The position numbers and the translations under genes are program-made. The notes below the pieces were generated by a model that was given only the letters and a program-made list of their open reading frames with translations, searched no databases and was not told where the DNA came from. From Takakia lepidozioides (taxonomy: Eukaryota > Streptophyta > Takakiopsida > Takakiales > Takakiaceae), in contig CM060733.1 of the NCBI GenBank assembly GCA_030704615.1, forward strand, positions 63,736,001 through 63,800,000: a stretch of 64,000 nucleotides of DNA, in the 5' to 3' direction. Of the stretch, positions 45,622 to 56,507 are shown piece by piece (the first letter of the stretch is position 1; every line of letters begins with the position of its first letter).

Positions 45622-46068
45622 ATGCACTACAACTATGTCGACTCCAACGTATGTTTGCGAAAGCCAAATGGAACGCCTTGGAGAGGGGCCCGTGAAAAAA
45701 GCCCGGTTTTTATCCAAACGATCATTGAGAGTTGTTCTCGGCCAGGGGCCCGCATCATAGATCTCACTCTCGGCACATGTTTCTCTTCTTGCCTTTGTCA
45801 TCGATTTCTTTTCTTCTGCACCTTCTTTACTCAATATTCTAAAACTCTAATTCCTTCAATTTGTCTCTTGCAGGCGCTTCTTACCATGCTTGCAAGGCAG
45901 ATGGCAGGCACTTGTTTGGTATGGAAGGAGTTGCAGATATTTTTACTGGCCTCCTCGCCGAGTTGCAAGGGGGTGCGTCTACCTCCAATGTCAAGGATGT
46001 TACTGCGCAAATTGATATCCTCGACAGTGACGACAAAGACCTGGACAATGACTTTTCATGTGAGTAAG
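45622..46068 (+). CDS. DNA methyltransferase-like domain, two exons
   Basis: Exon 45622-45778 reads HYNYVDSNVCLRKPNGTPWR, GAREKSPVFIQTIIES and PGARIIDLTLGT. A GT-AG intron (45779-45873) leads to CASYHACKADGRHLFGMEG, ADIFTGLLAEL and an acidic tail to TAA 46066-46068. The pattern SPxFxxxIIExxxxPGxxxxDLTxGT...xACxxxGRxxxGxE resembles the C-terminal half of N4/N6-type DNA methyltransferases: FxGSGT-like SAM loop, then GRxxIGxE. The usual SAM-site DPFxGSGT appears as DLTLGTC, so activity is uncertain. A 5' extension is open from about 45592 without a better start. A further GT-AG intron (46060-46152) is possible but leads to an immediate stop. Likely a fragment. Confidence 0.45.
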
Positions 46069-46399
46069 TTCATTTTCTTCCCTGTGTATATGCTCTGTCG
46101 TGTCCCCTTCTGTTGTCTGATTGTTACCCAAATGGTGCATTTCTGATTGCAGGAATGTGAACGCACTCCCGTGGCCCCTGTCTTCCATATACTTGAGGGA
46201 CTTGTGCTGGAGCCCACCTCCTAATTATGTCCTTCCCGATTACGCGGAAGACATTGCTCGTGTGCAAGCAGCTGTGCTTTCTCCTCTACCTTTGCATTGG
46301 AGTTCCAGGAAGACGCTCAGGCACCTCTTCATAGATGATAGTGCAGCAGTTTCAGGTGGTAGCAGTAGCAGTGTTGATACCACCTACGGATGTACTTGA

Positions 46400-47000
46400 G
46401 GGCATTCATTTATGGAACATGAGGGGACACACTCTCCGTTTTCCGTTGCACCACCATTTCTCTTCCCACCATCCGTTGTAATGAGCACGGACTACAATGA
46501 AATTCACATCCCTGAATTGAAACATTCTCTCCCCCGCGTCCTGCGGATTTGAAAGTGTTTTCATTCTAATCTTTGCTCTCAAATTCAACCGTGTGCATTC
46601 AATAGAAGTTTTTCAACAGAGATGAATATGTGCATAGTCTAGTAGACAGTCATTCGACATATGCCATCACACCAATATTTGGTTGGATGGATGGAGGATG
46701 AATGTTTTTGGATGGATGAACCCCGATTGGATGTACACTATGGATGAATGTTGCATGCATGGATGGTCCCATGGATGATGTCAGTGCGCAGTATCATGCA
46801 CATGGGCAGGATGGCGAGGTTCACTGTCGGGGTTGAGGTGGGTCCCTAAAGCTAACAAGGGTTAGGGTTTCTGTTTGGGGTTGCAGGGTTAATATGGATG
46901 AAGACGTGTTTCTACAGTAATGGATCCTCTTCCACGGAAATAGATGCCGCATCTTTCCCAAAATCATGCCACGTGTCCTGGGCTCACGTGGCTAGGCTCA
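46400..47000. other. Spacer with GGAT-rich block
   Basis: Bases 46670-46790 are rich in GGATGGATG/GGATGAATG, a degenerate tetranucleotide repeat. No gene seen elsewhere in the stretch. Confidence 0.6.
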
Positions 47001-47004
47001 CACT

Positions 47005-47360
47005 CTAGCATCCCCCGAGAATGCCTAGCGCGACGCCACCTCGGGAGGGGTGGTAAGGGGCAGATCGCCGAGAGAGGTATTGTGTGGCGGTTAGGGGGTG
47101 ATATGTTGGAAGAAGTTTGTTTAAGTAAGAGCTATTGAGGGTGTTGGTGTTTAATTTGGTTTCTTGTAGGAGGATATGTGGGGAGACAGAGTCGGTAAGG
47201 AGGTGTATAAGACTTTGAATACCTGTAGCTAGGGATCCCACATTCCAGGTAGTGATGCAAAGTGAGTGCGCATGTTGGCTAGGGGTCATATGGGGGTGGG
47301 GAAGTGTTGCATTTGGGTGGGGAGGTATTGTAGAGTTAGGGGTTTGGGACGGAGTGGCGT

Positions 47361-47407
<47 letters not shown>

Positions 47408-48669
47408 GTGTTTGGCCGAGGGTTGATAGCCGGGAATTGGGGAGTGTGGGCTTGGAGGGTGGCCTGGAGAATGTTGCTTGACATGATTGGGAATTTGAGC
47501 GAGGTAACGTGGAGGTCTTGGGTGGGGTCGGATAGATGATCCCCTAATATTTTGTGGGCCTCCCCAAGAGTTGATTGGAGGAGTTGAAGCGATGTGTGAA
47601 GTTCTACTAGGTAGTGAGGAGGTGCTATATAGTTTTGGGGGTGGGTTGGTAGTTGCTGTAGTTTGTCTAAGAGTGCTTGGACTTGTGAGACTGTGTGGAC
47701 CATGAAGTAGTCATTGCATAATGTTGGTAGTGGGGAGATGATAATTATTAAAGAAAATAAAATGTGCTATGGTTGGTATTGGGTGAGTTCATAGGCAGCT
47801 AGGGCAAGGGCAGGGAAGTCACAGGTAGGGAGGCCAAAAGTGGATATTGTGTATGTGGTTGCAGATTGGGTGGTGGATGAGTTGGTGAGAAGGGGCATGA
47901 AATGGTCAGATAGATGTTGATATGCTGGCCTGAGTGAGACAGTGTTGTTTTGAAAGTAAAGCGTATAACGATCTTGAGGGTCCGTAGAGAGTTCATTGAT
48001 AATATTATTGATACTGTCTGGTCCCGGGTTGGGATGGATGTCACTGCATCTCATAAGTATGAGTAGTGCACATGTTAGTTTAAATTTATTGTGATGCGAT
48101 GGGGGGGGGTGGTGGAGGGAGTGCTTGGATGCCAGGGGCTATAGTTGGTACTGACCATGGGGGCAGTGTGTTAGGAGGTAGATGTGGGGAGGTGGATTTA
48201 TGTAGGTGAGTGTGACAGAGAGATATATAGAGAGTGTGTCGAGGTTGGGTATGTCTGTATAGATACTGATGTGGGTAAAGGTGGAGCTAGTGGCGGTAAA
48301 ATGTGGGGGTAGGTGAAGGGGTAGTATATATGTATATGAGGGCTTATAATGCATTCTGTATGTATGAGTGGTATCCTAGGGATGGCGGTGGGTGTGGTGT
48401 ATTAGCCTTATAAGGGGAGATGGATGTCTGGGTTGGATGTAGTGTTGCGGGGGTATTAGCATGTAAGTCATGGGATGATGAGTATTGTAGACTTTAGTGG
48501 AACATGATGGATGAAATCCCCTTAGTAGGGTTCTGATGTGGATGGATGTGGGTTTTGGTATACGGATGAAGTATTGGTTGTGGATGACGGGGGGGTGGTG
48601 TATAACCACCCGGAGTAGAAAATCCAACGAGCTCCCACTCTCTACCCTCAAATCATCCACAAAGAACAA
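47005..48669 (-). mobile_element. LINE 5' half: 2A-like motif and endonuclease start
   Basis: Read leftwards. Pieces 48669-48376 and 48354-48139 are His/Pro/Thr-rich. Then ATG 48054 starts MRCSDIHPNPGPDSINNI, whose DIHPNPGP resembles the 2A-type ribosome-skipping motif (DxExNPGP) known from some LINEs. After stops, ORF 47703-47005 contains a proline run coded by a G-homopolymer, then LCITTWNVGSLATGIQ and SPHILLQETKLN: the start of an apurinic-type endonuclease (TWNV; catalytic Glu in LQETK). The element ends at about 47005 without the rest of endonuclease or RT. It may be the 5' part of the LINE family whose 3' end lies at 26 kb; that link is unproven. Confidence 0.7.
47361..47406. repeat. 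Poly-G run of 46 bases
   Basis: An uninterrupted G homopolymer (poly-Pro codons in the minus-strand LINE ORF). Its exact length is unreliable in any assembly. Confidence 0.97.
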
Positions 48670-48989
48670 TCAAATGGTACCAAGCCCGTTCTACACAGAG
48701 TCCTCCGAAGGTCGCCAACCCAAATGCACACTTCAACGTGGGTACCCCACCCCCGCCACACTCAACCATTCCCAAGGAGCTGTGAACTGCTCCGCCCACA
48801 ATTGTCACATCCCCTGTTGAAAATATGGAAAAACATATTTTTTAGCGTCTCATTTTACAATAATTGGGAAGTTATGGCGCACGCGCGAGCTGACCGGTGG
48901 GCCCCGCGCACGGACGCCCCCGCCCGCCGCTGCATGCGGTCGCCCAGCTGCGCCCGCTGCTGCTGCGGGCGCAGCACCCGCGGCAGCCC

Positions 48990-49160
48990 TGCCCCTGGTC
49001 CGCCGCGGCCAGTCTGCTGCCCTCCAGTCCGCTTCCCCTAAGTCCGCGAGACCGCCAGTCTGCCGGCCAATCCGCTGTGCATGCCAGGCCGCGCTGTGCC
49101 AGTCCCCTCACGTCCACCCTGCCAGTCTGCCCACCAGTCCGCTGCCCATGAGTCCGTTTT
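48990..49160. repeat. Degenerate AGTCYGCTGCC repeats
   Basis: About ten imperfect copies of AGTC(C/T)GCTGCC or CAGTCYGC occur within 170 GC-rich bases. The same word dominates 57760-58400. Both arrays lie close to exons of the MULE-like gene, so they may be parts of its introns. Confidence 0.6.
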
Positions 49161-49400
49161 CCTCCCGTCCATTCGTAAATGCCATCTGAGCCCTCCATTT
49201 TTAGGGCATGAATTCAAACCTTATCCCTGGCGCCTGCCACTTGCTAGCAGACACAAACGTGCGCACTGATGCTCCTTGCACGTTGTCCATCGTGTCTAGT
49301 GTACTGCGGCGCATTTCTTGCAAGTTCTGAAGCATGTCCTCTGTATTGTACATGGCATGGACGGGGAAGCAGAAGGCGACGATATACTGAAAACGGGAAG

Positions 49401-49613
49401 CTAGATTATACGGCCTCTTCGACAAAGTTTGCAAAACACCCAAACCAGGACCCTTCAACACGAAGGACCTCCATTGGAAGAGAGACACGCAATATGGTTA
49501 TATGGGTGCGCGAGTGAATGTTCAGAAGACCTGCATACCGTGGGATAGAGTTGATGACTTTCTCCTTGGAGAGGAGAGTTTGGTGGACTACCCCACTCAG
49601 TTTTGGGTGAATG
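49401..49613 (+). pseudogene. MULE-like transposase, N-terminal exon (interrupted)
   Basis: Reads YGLFDKVCKTPKPGPFNTKD, LHWKRDTQYGYMGARVN, VQKTCIPWDRVDDFLLGEE and SLVDYPTQFWVN up to the left end of gypsy element A. With A and one TSD copy removed, the frame continues at 56513 as VHTKVQPGMLKEPRANIF, then LNSIM. The block IPWDRxDDF...DYP...KEPRxNxFxNSIM resembles the N-terminal zinc-type region of a repeated MULE/SWIM protein family that I associate with Chara. Confidence 0.65.
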
Positions 49614-50313
49614 TGTCGCGGCCCTTTGCCTTGAGGGCACGGGACACATGAGGGGCTGCCCCTGTGGTGGGGGCAGCGGTAGCGATAGGTATGGGGGGCT
49701 GAAGCACCCTTAGTGCCCAAGGCACTCAAGGAGGCGGAGGCGCTCACTAGGTGGAGCCCCGCACACCGGGTTGCGGTGGGGGTGGCTCCACAAGGGGTGG
49801 TGGTAGCTTAGCGGGACTTAGTGGGGTGGCATAGGACTCACCATGGGGCGGAGACCTCGTGGTGGGAGTCGTGGGGAGTCTTGGGACTCATCACGGTCCA
49901 TAGGGGCTGTGGTGAGTGGGCCAAGACTCACCGGGAGTCGAGGGTTTTCGTGGTGGTTCGCCATAAAATGGCATGGCTGGTTGTGAAACCCCGCGGACAG
50001 CTACAGAAGTATATATAGGGGAGTAGTGACCCGAGAACGTGCAAGCCCGTTGGTGACCAAAAACTAGTGAGTAAGCGAGCGAGCCGGAAAGCGACCAAAG
50101 AGTGGGGAGCTGTTCCGGACTGCCATCTACCAAAGGGAATTCCACCAGGCCCAAATAGGTGGAGGGTTTAGTGGGAAGCAAAGGGGGGCCGTTATGTCCC
50201 GATGAGCAGCCGAAGCTCCAAGTTGGCCCGGAGCCAGGTTGGGAGTCAGGCGCGCGCATCAAAGCGAGTAACTATGACTTGAAGGGGAGCTTACCGAATT
50301 GAGGTGTGCGACA
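49614..50313 (+). mobile_element. Gypsy element A, 5' LTR
   Basis: A 700-base LTR from TGTCGCGGCC to GTGTGCGACA (TG...CA). It is repeated at 55809-56507 and, for element B, at 58587-59266. It contains TATATATAGGGG near 50010-50020 as a possible TATA box. The host sequence before it is GAATG; AAATG follows the 3' LTR (five-base TSD with one mismatch). Confidence 0.95.
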
Positions 50314-50315
50314 CT

Positions 50316-50327
50316 TGGTATCAGAGC
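50316..50327 (+). other. Element A primer binding site (initiator tRNA-Met type)
   Basis: TGGTATCAGAGC begins two bases after the 5' LTR. This is the classic site complementary to the 3' end of initiator methionine tRNA, used by many plant Ty3 and copia elements to prime minus-strand DNA. Confidence 0.95.
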
Positions 50328-50368
50328 TTAGAGTTCAGTACGCGATCGTCCTTGGGATTGGCCTCATC

Positions 50369-50968
50369 ATGGGGTCGGGCAAGCCAAAGCGAAAGCGGAA
50401 CGGCCCAAAAGATGATGATCCTGGTGAGCCCGATGGGGGCGACGTGTCACCAAAGCGGCCGTTTGAGGAAGCGACGCAGGTTTCTGAAAACGAGGCCGCT
50501 CAAGAGCGGGAGGAATCCGAGGAGTCGGAGCCCGAGGAATCCCAGAGAGCTCCGACGGACCAACAGATGCCTCCCATGCCGGCAGCTTTTTGGGAAGGGT
50601 TGTTGGCGCAGTTTGGCGGGACGTTGAAAGACGTGTTGAAGGCGGCTAATGCCACTTCCGCTAAGGCAAAGTTTAAGGTGAAGCCTAAGGAACCCGGCAC
50701 CTTCGAGGGCGTCCGAAATCGGAAGGCACTCAACACCTGGCTCTTGGAGCTAGAGCAGTACTTCCGGGCGGCCAAGTTGAGTGACGAGGATCGGGTGGAA
50801 GTTCCCACCTATTTGAGGGGCTATGCTCAACAATGGTGGCAGAAACGCCTTCACGACCGAGGTCCAAGTCCGGAAGCCTTGAACTGGAGTGGGTTCAAGG
50901 AATTGATGAAGAGACAATTTGTGCCCCTCAACGCATCCTGGCTTGCCCGGGACAAGATGAGGAATTGA
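50369..50968 (+). pseudogene. Element A gag (capsid), truncated
   Basis: ATG 50369 gives MGSGKPKRKRNGPKDDD, an acidic N-terminus, then MPPMPAAFWEGLLAQFGGTL and the gag core FKVKPKEPGTFEG, LNTWLLELEQYFRAAKLSD, YAQQWWQKRL, FKELMKRQFVPLNA. It stops at 50966-50968 through loss of one T; element B reads on at the same place (RNLKQTDDIRGYVQAFN). Gag then continues in other frames to a zinc knuckle near 51385-51430 (CFNCGEPG, then AKKC), itself broken by an indel. Confidence 0.9.
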
Positions 50969-51544
50969 AGCAAACAGATGACATTCGGGGATATGTCCAA
51001 GCTTTCAATGTGCTGTTGCTCGAAGTCGGATATGGCAGAACCAGAAATGGTCTTCAACTTTGTGGCGGGGTGGCCCCATGGGCCAGCGGAAGTTGGAGGA
51101 GAAGTCACCTAAGACCTTGAACGAGGCAATTGAGAGGGCTGAATGTTTCTCAGATGTCCCTAGGGGTGAAAAGACAAGGCCGTACGGAGCTGAACCACAA
51201 GAAGACCCGGCGGGAAAGTGACTCTTTCCGACCGGAAAAGAAGTGGGATAGGCCACTCGGCGATAATGGCACGTCGAAATCGAAGGGAGGGCATTCACAC
51301 GTCAAGGCGGCACCCAGTGCTTCGAAAGGAAAAGCGGGTGTGAGCGGCGGCTTATGGCGGACAGAAGGCGACCTTTGATGGAGTGTGTTTCAATTGCGGA
51401 GAGCCCGGGCCATGGCCAAGAAGTGCACGAAACCCCGACAATTGAACATGACTCGGGCAACCACTACGGAGCTGTCGGAAGATACCATCAGTCGCTTGGT
51501 GGAAGCGGTGGTCGCCAGGACTTGCAAGGTAGGCAAATATTCTT

Positions 51545-52985
51545 GTGAGTTGTATCAGGAAACTGCGCTTGCGTAAAGGGAGTCAGTTATTGTTCGTGGA
51601 TGGGATAATATCCGGAACTAATGTGTCATTGTTGGTGGACACAGGAGCGTCGCACTCCTTCATGACACCGGCAACGGCACAAAGCTGGGACTCCCGACAA
51701 GTGACGTGGGGGCCTCTATTGAGGTGCGTTCTGCCAAAGGAGAACCGCAATTGGCGACAAGGTTGGCGTTGATGTTCCTCTTCAACTGGGAGTTGGGAGG
51801 GACGTGAGAACTTCACCATCTGCGAGATCGATGGAGTGGATCTCATTTTGGGGATGACCTTTTTGAGCAAATCCGGAGCGGTCATAGATGGCCGCAAGAG
51901 AGTAGTCTGCTGCCATGTTGGAATGGTGGCGAGGTCTTACGAGTGTCGGAAACGCCCAATCCGTGGGAGGGCAAATAAACCTTCTGTCAGCAAGGAGTGG
52001 GCCGTGAAGGAGGCACACGAACCCCAGTTTTTGCTTTACATTAGAGAAGTGAAGGAGAAGGCGATGGGAGCCGAGCCCAGATTGGATCAAGGGATTTTGG
52101 AGAAATACCAGGATGTGATGCCGGAGGATTTGCCAAGCGGCTTGCCACCGCGAAGAGGAGTTGACCACAAGATTGAGGTGATACCGGGATCGGAACCGCC
52201 TGCCAAGGCGCCCTACCGGTTGAGCCACAGAGAGTTGGTCGAGCTGAAGACTCAGCTCAAGGATCTAATGTCAAAGGGGTACATCCGGCCGAGTAAGTCA
52301 CCCTACGGAGCCCCGGTGCTATTTGCAGACAAGAAGGATGGGACGCTGCGGATGTGTGTCGATTACAGGGCTCTGAATAAGGTGATTATCAAAAACCGGT
52401 ACCCTTTGCCAAGGATCGACGACCTCTTTCGATCGGTTGGCAGGAGCGAAGTATTTCAGCCGGATCGACTTGCGCTCCGGCTATCATCAAATTCGGGTGG
52501 CGGAAGGAGATGAGGAGAAGACCGCGTGCAGGACAAGGTATGGTTCATATGAGTCTTGGTGATGCCTTTTGGGCTCACCAATGCACCAGCGACATTTAGC
52601 ACGCTGATGAACAGCCTTTTCCAGGAGTGGTTGGATGACTTTGTGATCGTGTACATCGACACATCTTGGTGTACTCGAAAACAAAGGAGGAGCACCTGGA
52701 GCACCTCAAAAGGGTGTTCCAAAAATTGCGAGAAGGGAAGCTGTATGCCAAAGCTTCAAAGTGCGAATTCGGGGTCACAAAAGTGGAGTTCTTGGGGCAT
52801 GTGATTACACAGGATGGGATCAAATGGATGACAGAAGGTGAGGGCGATCTTGGACTGGGAGCCTCCGACTTCGGTCCCGGGAGTGCGATCCTTCCTAGGA
52901 CTCGCCTCCTATTACCGGAAGTATGTGAGAAATTTCGCCAAGATTGCGGGGCCGCTGTCAGACCTTCTGTGTAAATCTAAAGTCT
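51545..52985 (+). pseudogene. Element A protease and reverse transcriptase
   Basis: Protease: LLVDTGASHSFM near 51630-51665 (active-site DTG). [70 protein letters not shown] to about 52430, then frameshifts. [20 protein letters not shown] follows near 52560. The active-site box, which in B reads VYIDDILVYSK, is here VYIDTSW because one base is lost near 52658. Further frames carry [13 protein letters not shown] and a region with [16 protein letters not shown]. Every break is a small indel relative to B. Confidence 0.9.
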
Positions 52986-52989
52986 GGGG

Positions 52990-54967
52990 CATGGAACACC
53001 TTTTGTGGCAAGCTTTTGCTGAATTGAAGCAGCGGATGGCGGAAGCTCCAGTCTTGAAAATCCCGGAGTTCGATCGTCCGTTGAGATCATACAGATGCGT
53101 CGGACTTCGCGATTGGGGGTGTACTTATGCAAGATGGACGTCCAGTGGCTTACGAAAGTAAGAAACTGAATGAAGTGGAGCGACGGTGGCCGACGCACGA
53201 AAAGAGATGAAGGCGGTGGTGCACTGTCTTGAGCTTTGGCGCCACTATGTTGGTTCCAACCCAGTGAAGGTGTTCACGGACAATGTCACGGTGAAGTATT
53301 TTGCCACGCAGCCCAAGTTGTCCCCAAAACAACTTAGGTGGCAAGATACTTTGGCGGTGTTCGACGTGGATATCCAGTACAAACCGGGACGAGACAACGT
53401 GGTGGCCGATGCTTTAAGTAGAAAGCAGCAGCTCTTGTTGGTGTACAAGGGCGAGACGGCGCTCCAAAGGAAGATCCGGAAGGCTTGCCGGAAGGATGAG
53501 CTGGCGAAGTCCGTGATGCAGGACTTGAGGATGGGGTTAAATCGCAGTTCCACTTGCAAAATGGACTGCTCCGGTATAAGCAAAACGTCTCTACGTGCCG
53601 AAGGGGGATCAGAGATAGCCTCTTGAGAGAATGCATGATAGCCCGCTTGCGGGCCACGGCGGAGCCAAGCGCACTGCGGCACTCTTGAAGAAAGAGTATT
53701 TCTGGCCCAAACTGAGGGAGAGGCAGAGAGAGTATGTCAAGACATGCACCACATGCCAACAAAACCGGAGCGAGTACAAAAAGCAAGCGGGGCTGTTACA
53801 ACCCTTGCCGATTCCAGAGGGACTTGGGAAAGCGTCTCGATGGATTTCATGACTGCTATGCCGCTGTCAAAAGGATTCGATGCAATCATGGTGGTGGTGG
53901 ATAGGTTCAGTAAAATGGGCCATTTCATCCCCACCAAGGAGACGGCAACGGGCAGGAGACAGGGCGACTTTACTTCGCCCACGTCTTAAAGCATCATGGA
54001 GTCCCGAAGGATATTGTCTCGGACCGCGATCCAAAGTTTACGAGTAAATTTTGGAGGGCACTTTGGAAGAAGATGGGGACGAGGCTGAAGATGAGCACCG
54101 CCTTCCGACCTACGACCGACGGCCAAACGGAAAGAGTGAATTCCGTAGTGAAGCAGATCTTGCGGAATTACGTGTCGGCAGACCAAACAGACTGGGTGGA
54201 ACACTTAGACGCGGCAGAGTTTTGTTATAATAACACAGAACACTCCGCAAACGGGAGTTTCCCCTTTTCGTATTGGTCTATGGAAAAGCACCTCTGGTGC
54301 CGACAAGTTGGGCCGCCCAGGACGTTGAGGAACCGGCAGTAGCGGCGGTACTGGAAGAACGCGAGCGTTTGTTGAAGCTCGCAAAGTACAACATTGCCAA
54401 AGCTAGGAAACGGTATGAAAGGCAGGCGAATCGGAAGCGGAGGGAAGTGAAGTTTGAGGCAGGCACAGAGGTCTGGTTGAACATCAAGAATTTCCGACTA
54501 CCTCCGGAAGTGAGTCCGAAGTTCGTACCTCCGTATGCGGGACCCTTTCGCATTCGGAAGGTTATGAATGAGGATGTGTATGAATTGGAGCTGCCGGCAA
54601 ACAGCAAGGTGCACCCAGTATTCCATGTCTCCTTTTGAAGCCTTACTTCAAAGATGAAGCGCGTCCGAATCGGCATCAAGTGTTGCGTCCCCCACCTATG
54701 CTGTTGGATCATGAAAATGAACCTGAGTACGAGGTGGAGGCAATACTTAAGTCGAGGAGGTTCAAGAACCGAGAAACGGAGTATCTCGTCAAATGGAAGG
54801 GCTATCATCATGTGGAGGCATCTTGGGTGCGTGCCTCAGAAATGGGAAACGCATCCGAGGCGGTTGCAGCTTTCGAAAGGGCGACCTCAAAAGCGGAAGA
54901 AGCGTTGATGGGGACATCAACCTTGGAGCGTGGGGGAGGAAATGCATGCTTAGCCCGGCTTAGCTAG
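52990..54967 (+). pseudogene. Element A RNase H, integrase and chromodomain
   Basis: RNase H: pieces with KVFTDNVTVKYFATQPKLSP and YKPGRDNVVADALSRK (53186-53450). Integrase: an intact HHCC region (GHGGAKRTAALLKKEYFWP ... CTTCQQNRSEYKKQAG), core SMDFMTAMPLSKGFDAIMVV (first Asp), IVSDRDPKFTSKFW (second Asp) and TTDGQTERVNSVVKQIL (Glu), then EVWLNIKNFRLPPEVS and HPVFHVSF to 54638. Chromodomain at about 54715-54860: YEVEAILKSRRFKNR and EYLVKWKGYHHVEASWV, the reader module of chromoviruses that directs insertion to marked chromatin. Frameshifts lie near 53160, 53630, 53850, 53985, 54340 and 54637. Confidence 0.92.
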
Positions 54968-55808
54968 CTAGGAATCCGATTGCAAAAACTTGTATTGTAC
55001 AAAACGTGCTATAAATGAAATGGTTCCAAATGTGTGCGTCCTATTTTGTTTGGAATGGTGATGCATGGTATGGTTGGCTAGTGTGTAGAATGCATGCTAG
55101 CTTATAAAAGTGGGAGAGGTAAATTGGGTTAATCGTGTGTTTGCGTAGTGCCGAAATCGGGTGACCCCCATCCAAGGGGCAAGGAAACTTGCGCCTTCTT
55201 TGGGAGTTCACGTGCTAGTGCGCACCTGGCGCGTGCGCGTACTATAACTGCGCTACCGAGGGGTTGCCTTGTAGTGCGGGCTTAACGCGGAAGCTACGTG
55301 CTTCCGTTCACGTACTATAATCGTGTAGCCTCGGGACGAAGTCGTAGTGCGGCTTCGGCGTGTTCCCGTACCTCAGGCCAGCATTCCAAGGCGGACCCAA
55401 TTGTAGTGATTGGGGCGCACGGTTGGTTCAAGGTTATCTTCCTAGTCAAAGAGGGTTCCAGGTGAACCCTTGCTCAAGGTGATGCCAAAAGCGGCATCAT
55501 GAGCGATCGCAAGCAATGTTGTTGCAGTAAGGCGATTCGATCCTCGGGGAGGATCGTTCCTTGGCCTTGAAGTAGGCCAAGAAGAGTGCACTGGGAGGAG
55601 CTGGAGAGGCTCCACCCTTGGCCGGGACTTGGAGGAAGTCGGCCGAACTAGCTAGTGGAGAGTAGAGTCAAGTGTGGGGTTTGGTTCTTTGCCATGGGAC
55701 GCCATGGTGCGGAAACAAACTCCTTCATGTGGACGCCACAACTTGGATGTTCGTTTCTAAAAATGGACAAGTCGATGAGGACATCGACTCCCTGTTGGTA
55801 GGGGTGTG
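54968..55808 (+). other. Element A 3' untranslated region
   Basis: Non-coding stretch between the chromodomain stop and the 3' LTR. The last bases before the LTR, GGTAGGGGTG, are the best candidate polypurine tract, though weak. No additional ORF is recognised. Confidence 0.7.
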
Positions 55809-56507
55809 TGTCGCGGCCCTTTGCCTTGAGGGCAGGGGGTCGGGACACATGAGGGGCTGCCCTGTGGTGGGGGCAGCGGCAGCGATAGGTATGGGGGGCT
55901 GAAGCACCCTTGAGTGCCCAAGGCACTCAAGGAGGCGGAGGCGCTCACTAGGTGGAGCCCCGCACACCGGGTTGCGGTGGGGGTGGCTCCACAAGGGGTG
56001 GTGGTAGCTTAGCGGGACTTAGTGGGGGTGGCATAGGACTCACCATGGGGGCGGAGACCTCGTGGTAGGAGTCGTGGGGAGTCTTGGGACTCATCACGGT
56101 CCATAGGGGCCGTGGTGAGTGGGCCAAGACTCACCGGGAGTCGAGGGTTTTCGTGGTGGTTCGCCATAAAATGGCATGGCTGGTTGTGAAACCCCCGCGG
56201 ACAGCTATAGAAGTATATATAAGGGAGTAGTGACCCGAGAACGGTGCAAGCCCGTTGGTGACCAAAACTAGTGAGTAAGCGAGCGAGCCGGAAAGCGACC
56301 AAAGAGTGGGGAGCTGTTCCGGACTGCCATCTACCAAAGGGAATTCCAGGCCCAAATAGGGGAGGGTTTAGTGGAAGCGAAGGGGGGACCGTTATGTCCC
56401 GGTGAGCAGCCGAAGCTCCAAGTTGGCCCGGAGCCAGGTTGGGAGTCAGGCGCGCGCATCAAAGCGAGTAACTATGAAGGGAGCTTACCGAATTGAGGTG
56501 CGCGACA
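55809..56507 (+). mobile_element. Gypsy element A, 3' LTR
   Basis: A near-identical copy of 49614-50313, from TGTCGCGGCC to GCGCGACA, with only scattered small differences by eye. The close match suggests a young insertion. It is followed by AAATG, the TSD partner of GAATG at 49609-49613. Confidence 0.95.

Noticed and set aside
46060-46399. Third exon of the methyltransferase-like gene (ECERTPVAPVFHILEGLV)
   Set aside because: GT-AG sites exist, but joining gives an immediate TGA in the only allowed phase, so I did not include it; an indel could hide a real exon.
47252-47539. Plus-strand ORF with a long glycine run
   Set aside because: It is the antisense of the poly-Pro LINE segment and exists only because of the G homopolymer.
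48872-49198. GC-rich ORFs on both strands
   Set aside because: High GC and the AGTCYGCTG repeat remove stops in all frames; no motif.
49198-49488. Minus-strand 95-aa ORF
   Set aside because: It is antisense to the MULE-like exon, whose plus-strand frame is supported by continuation across element A.
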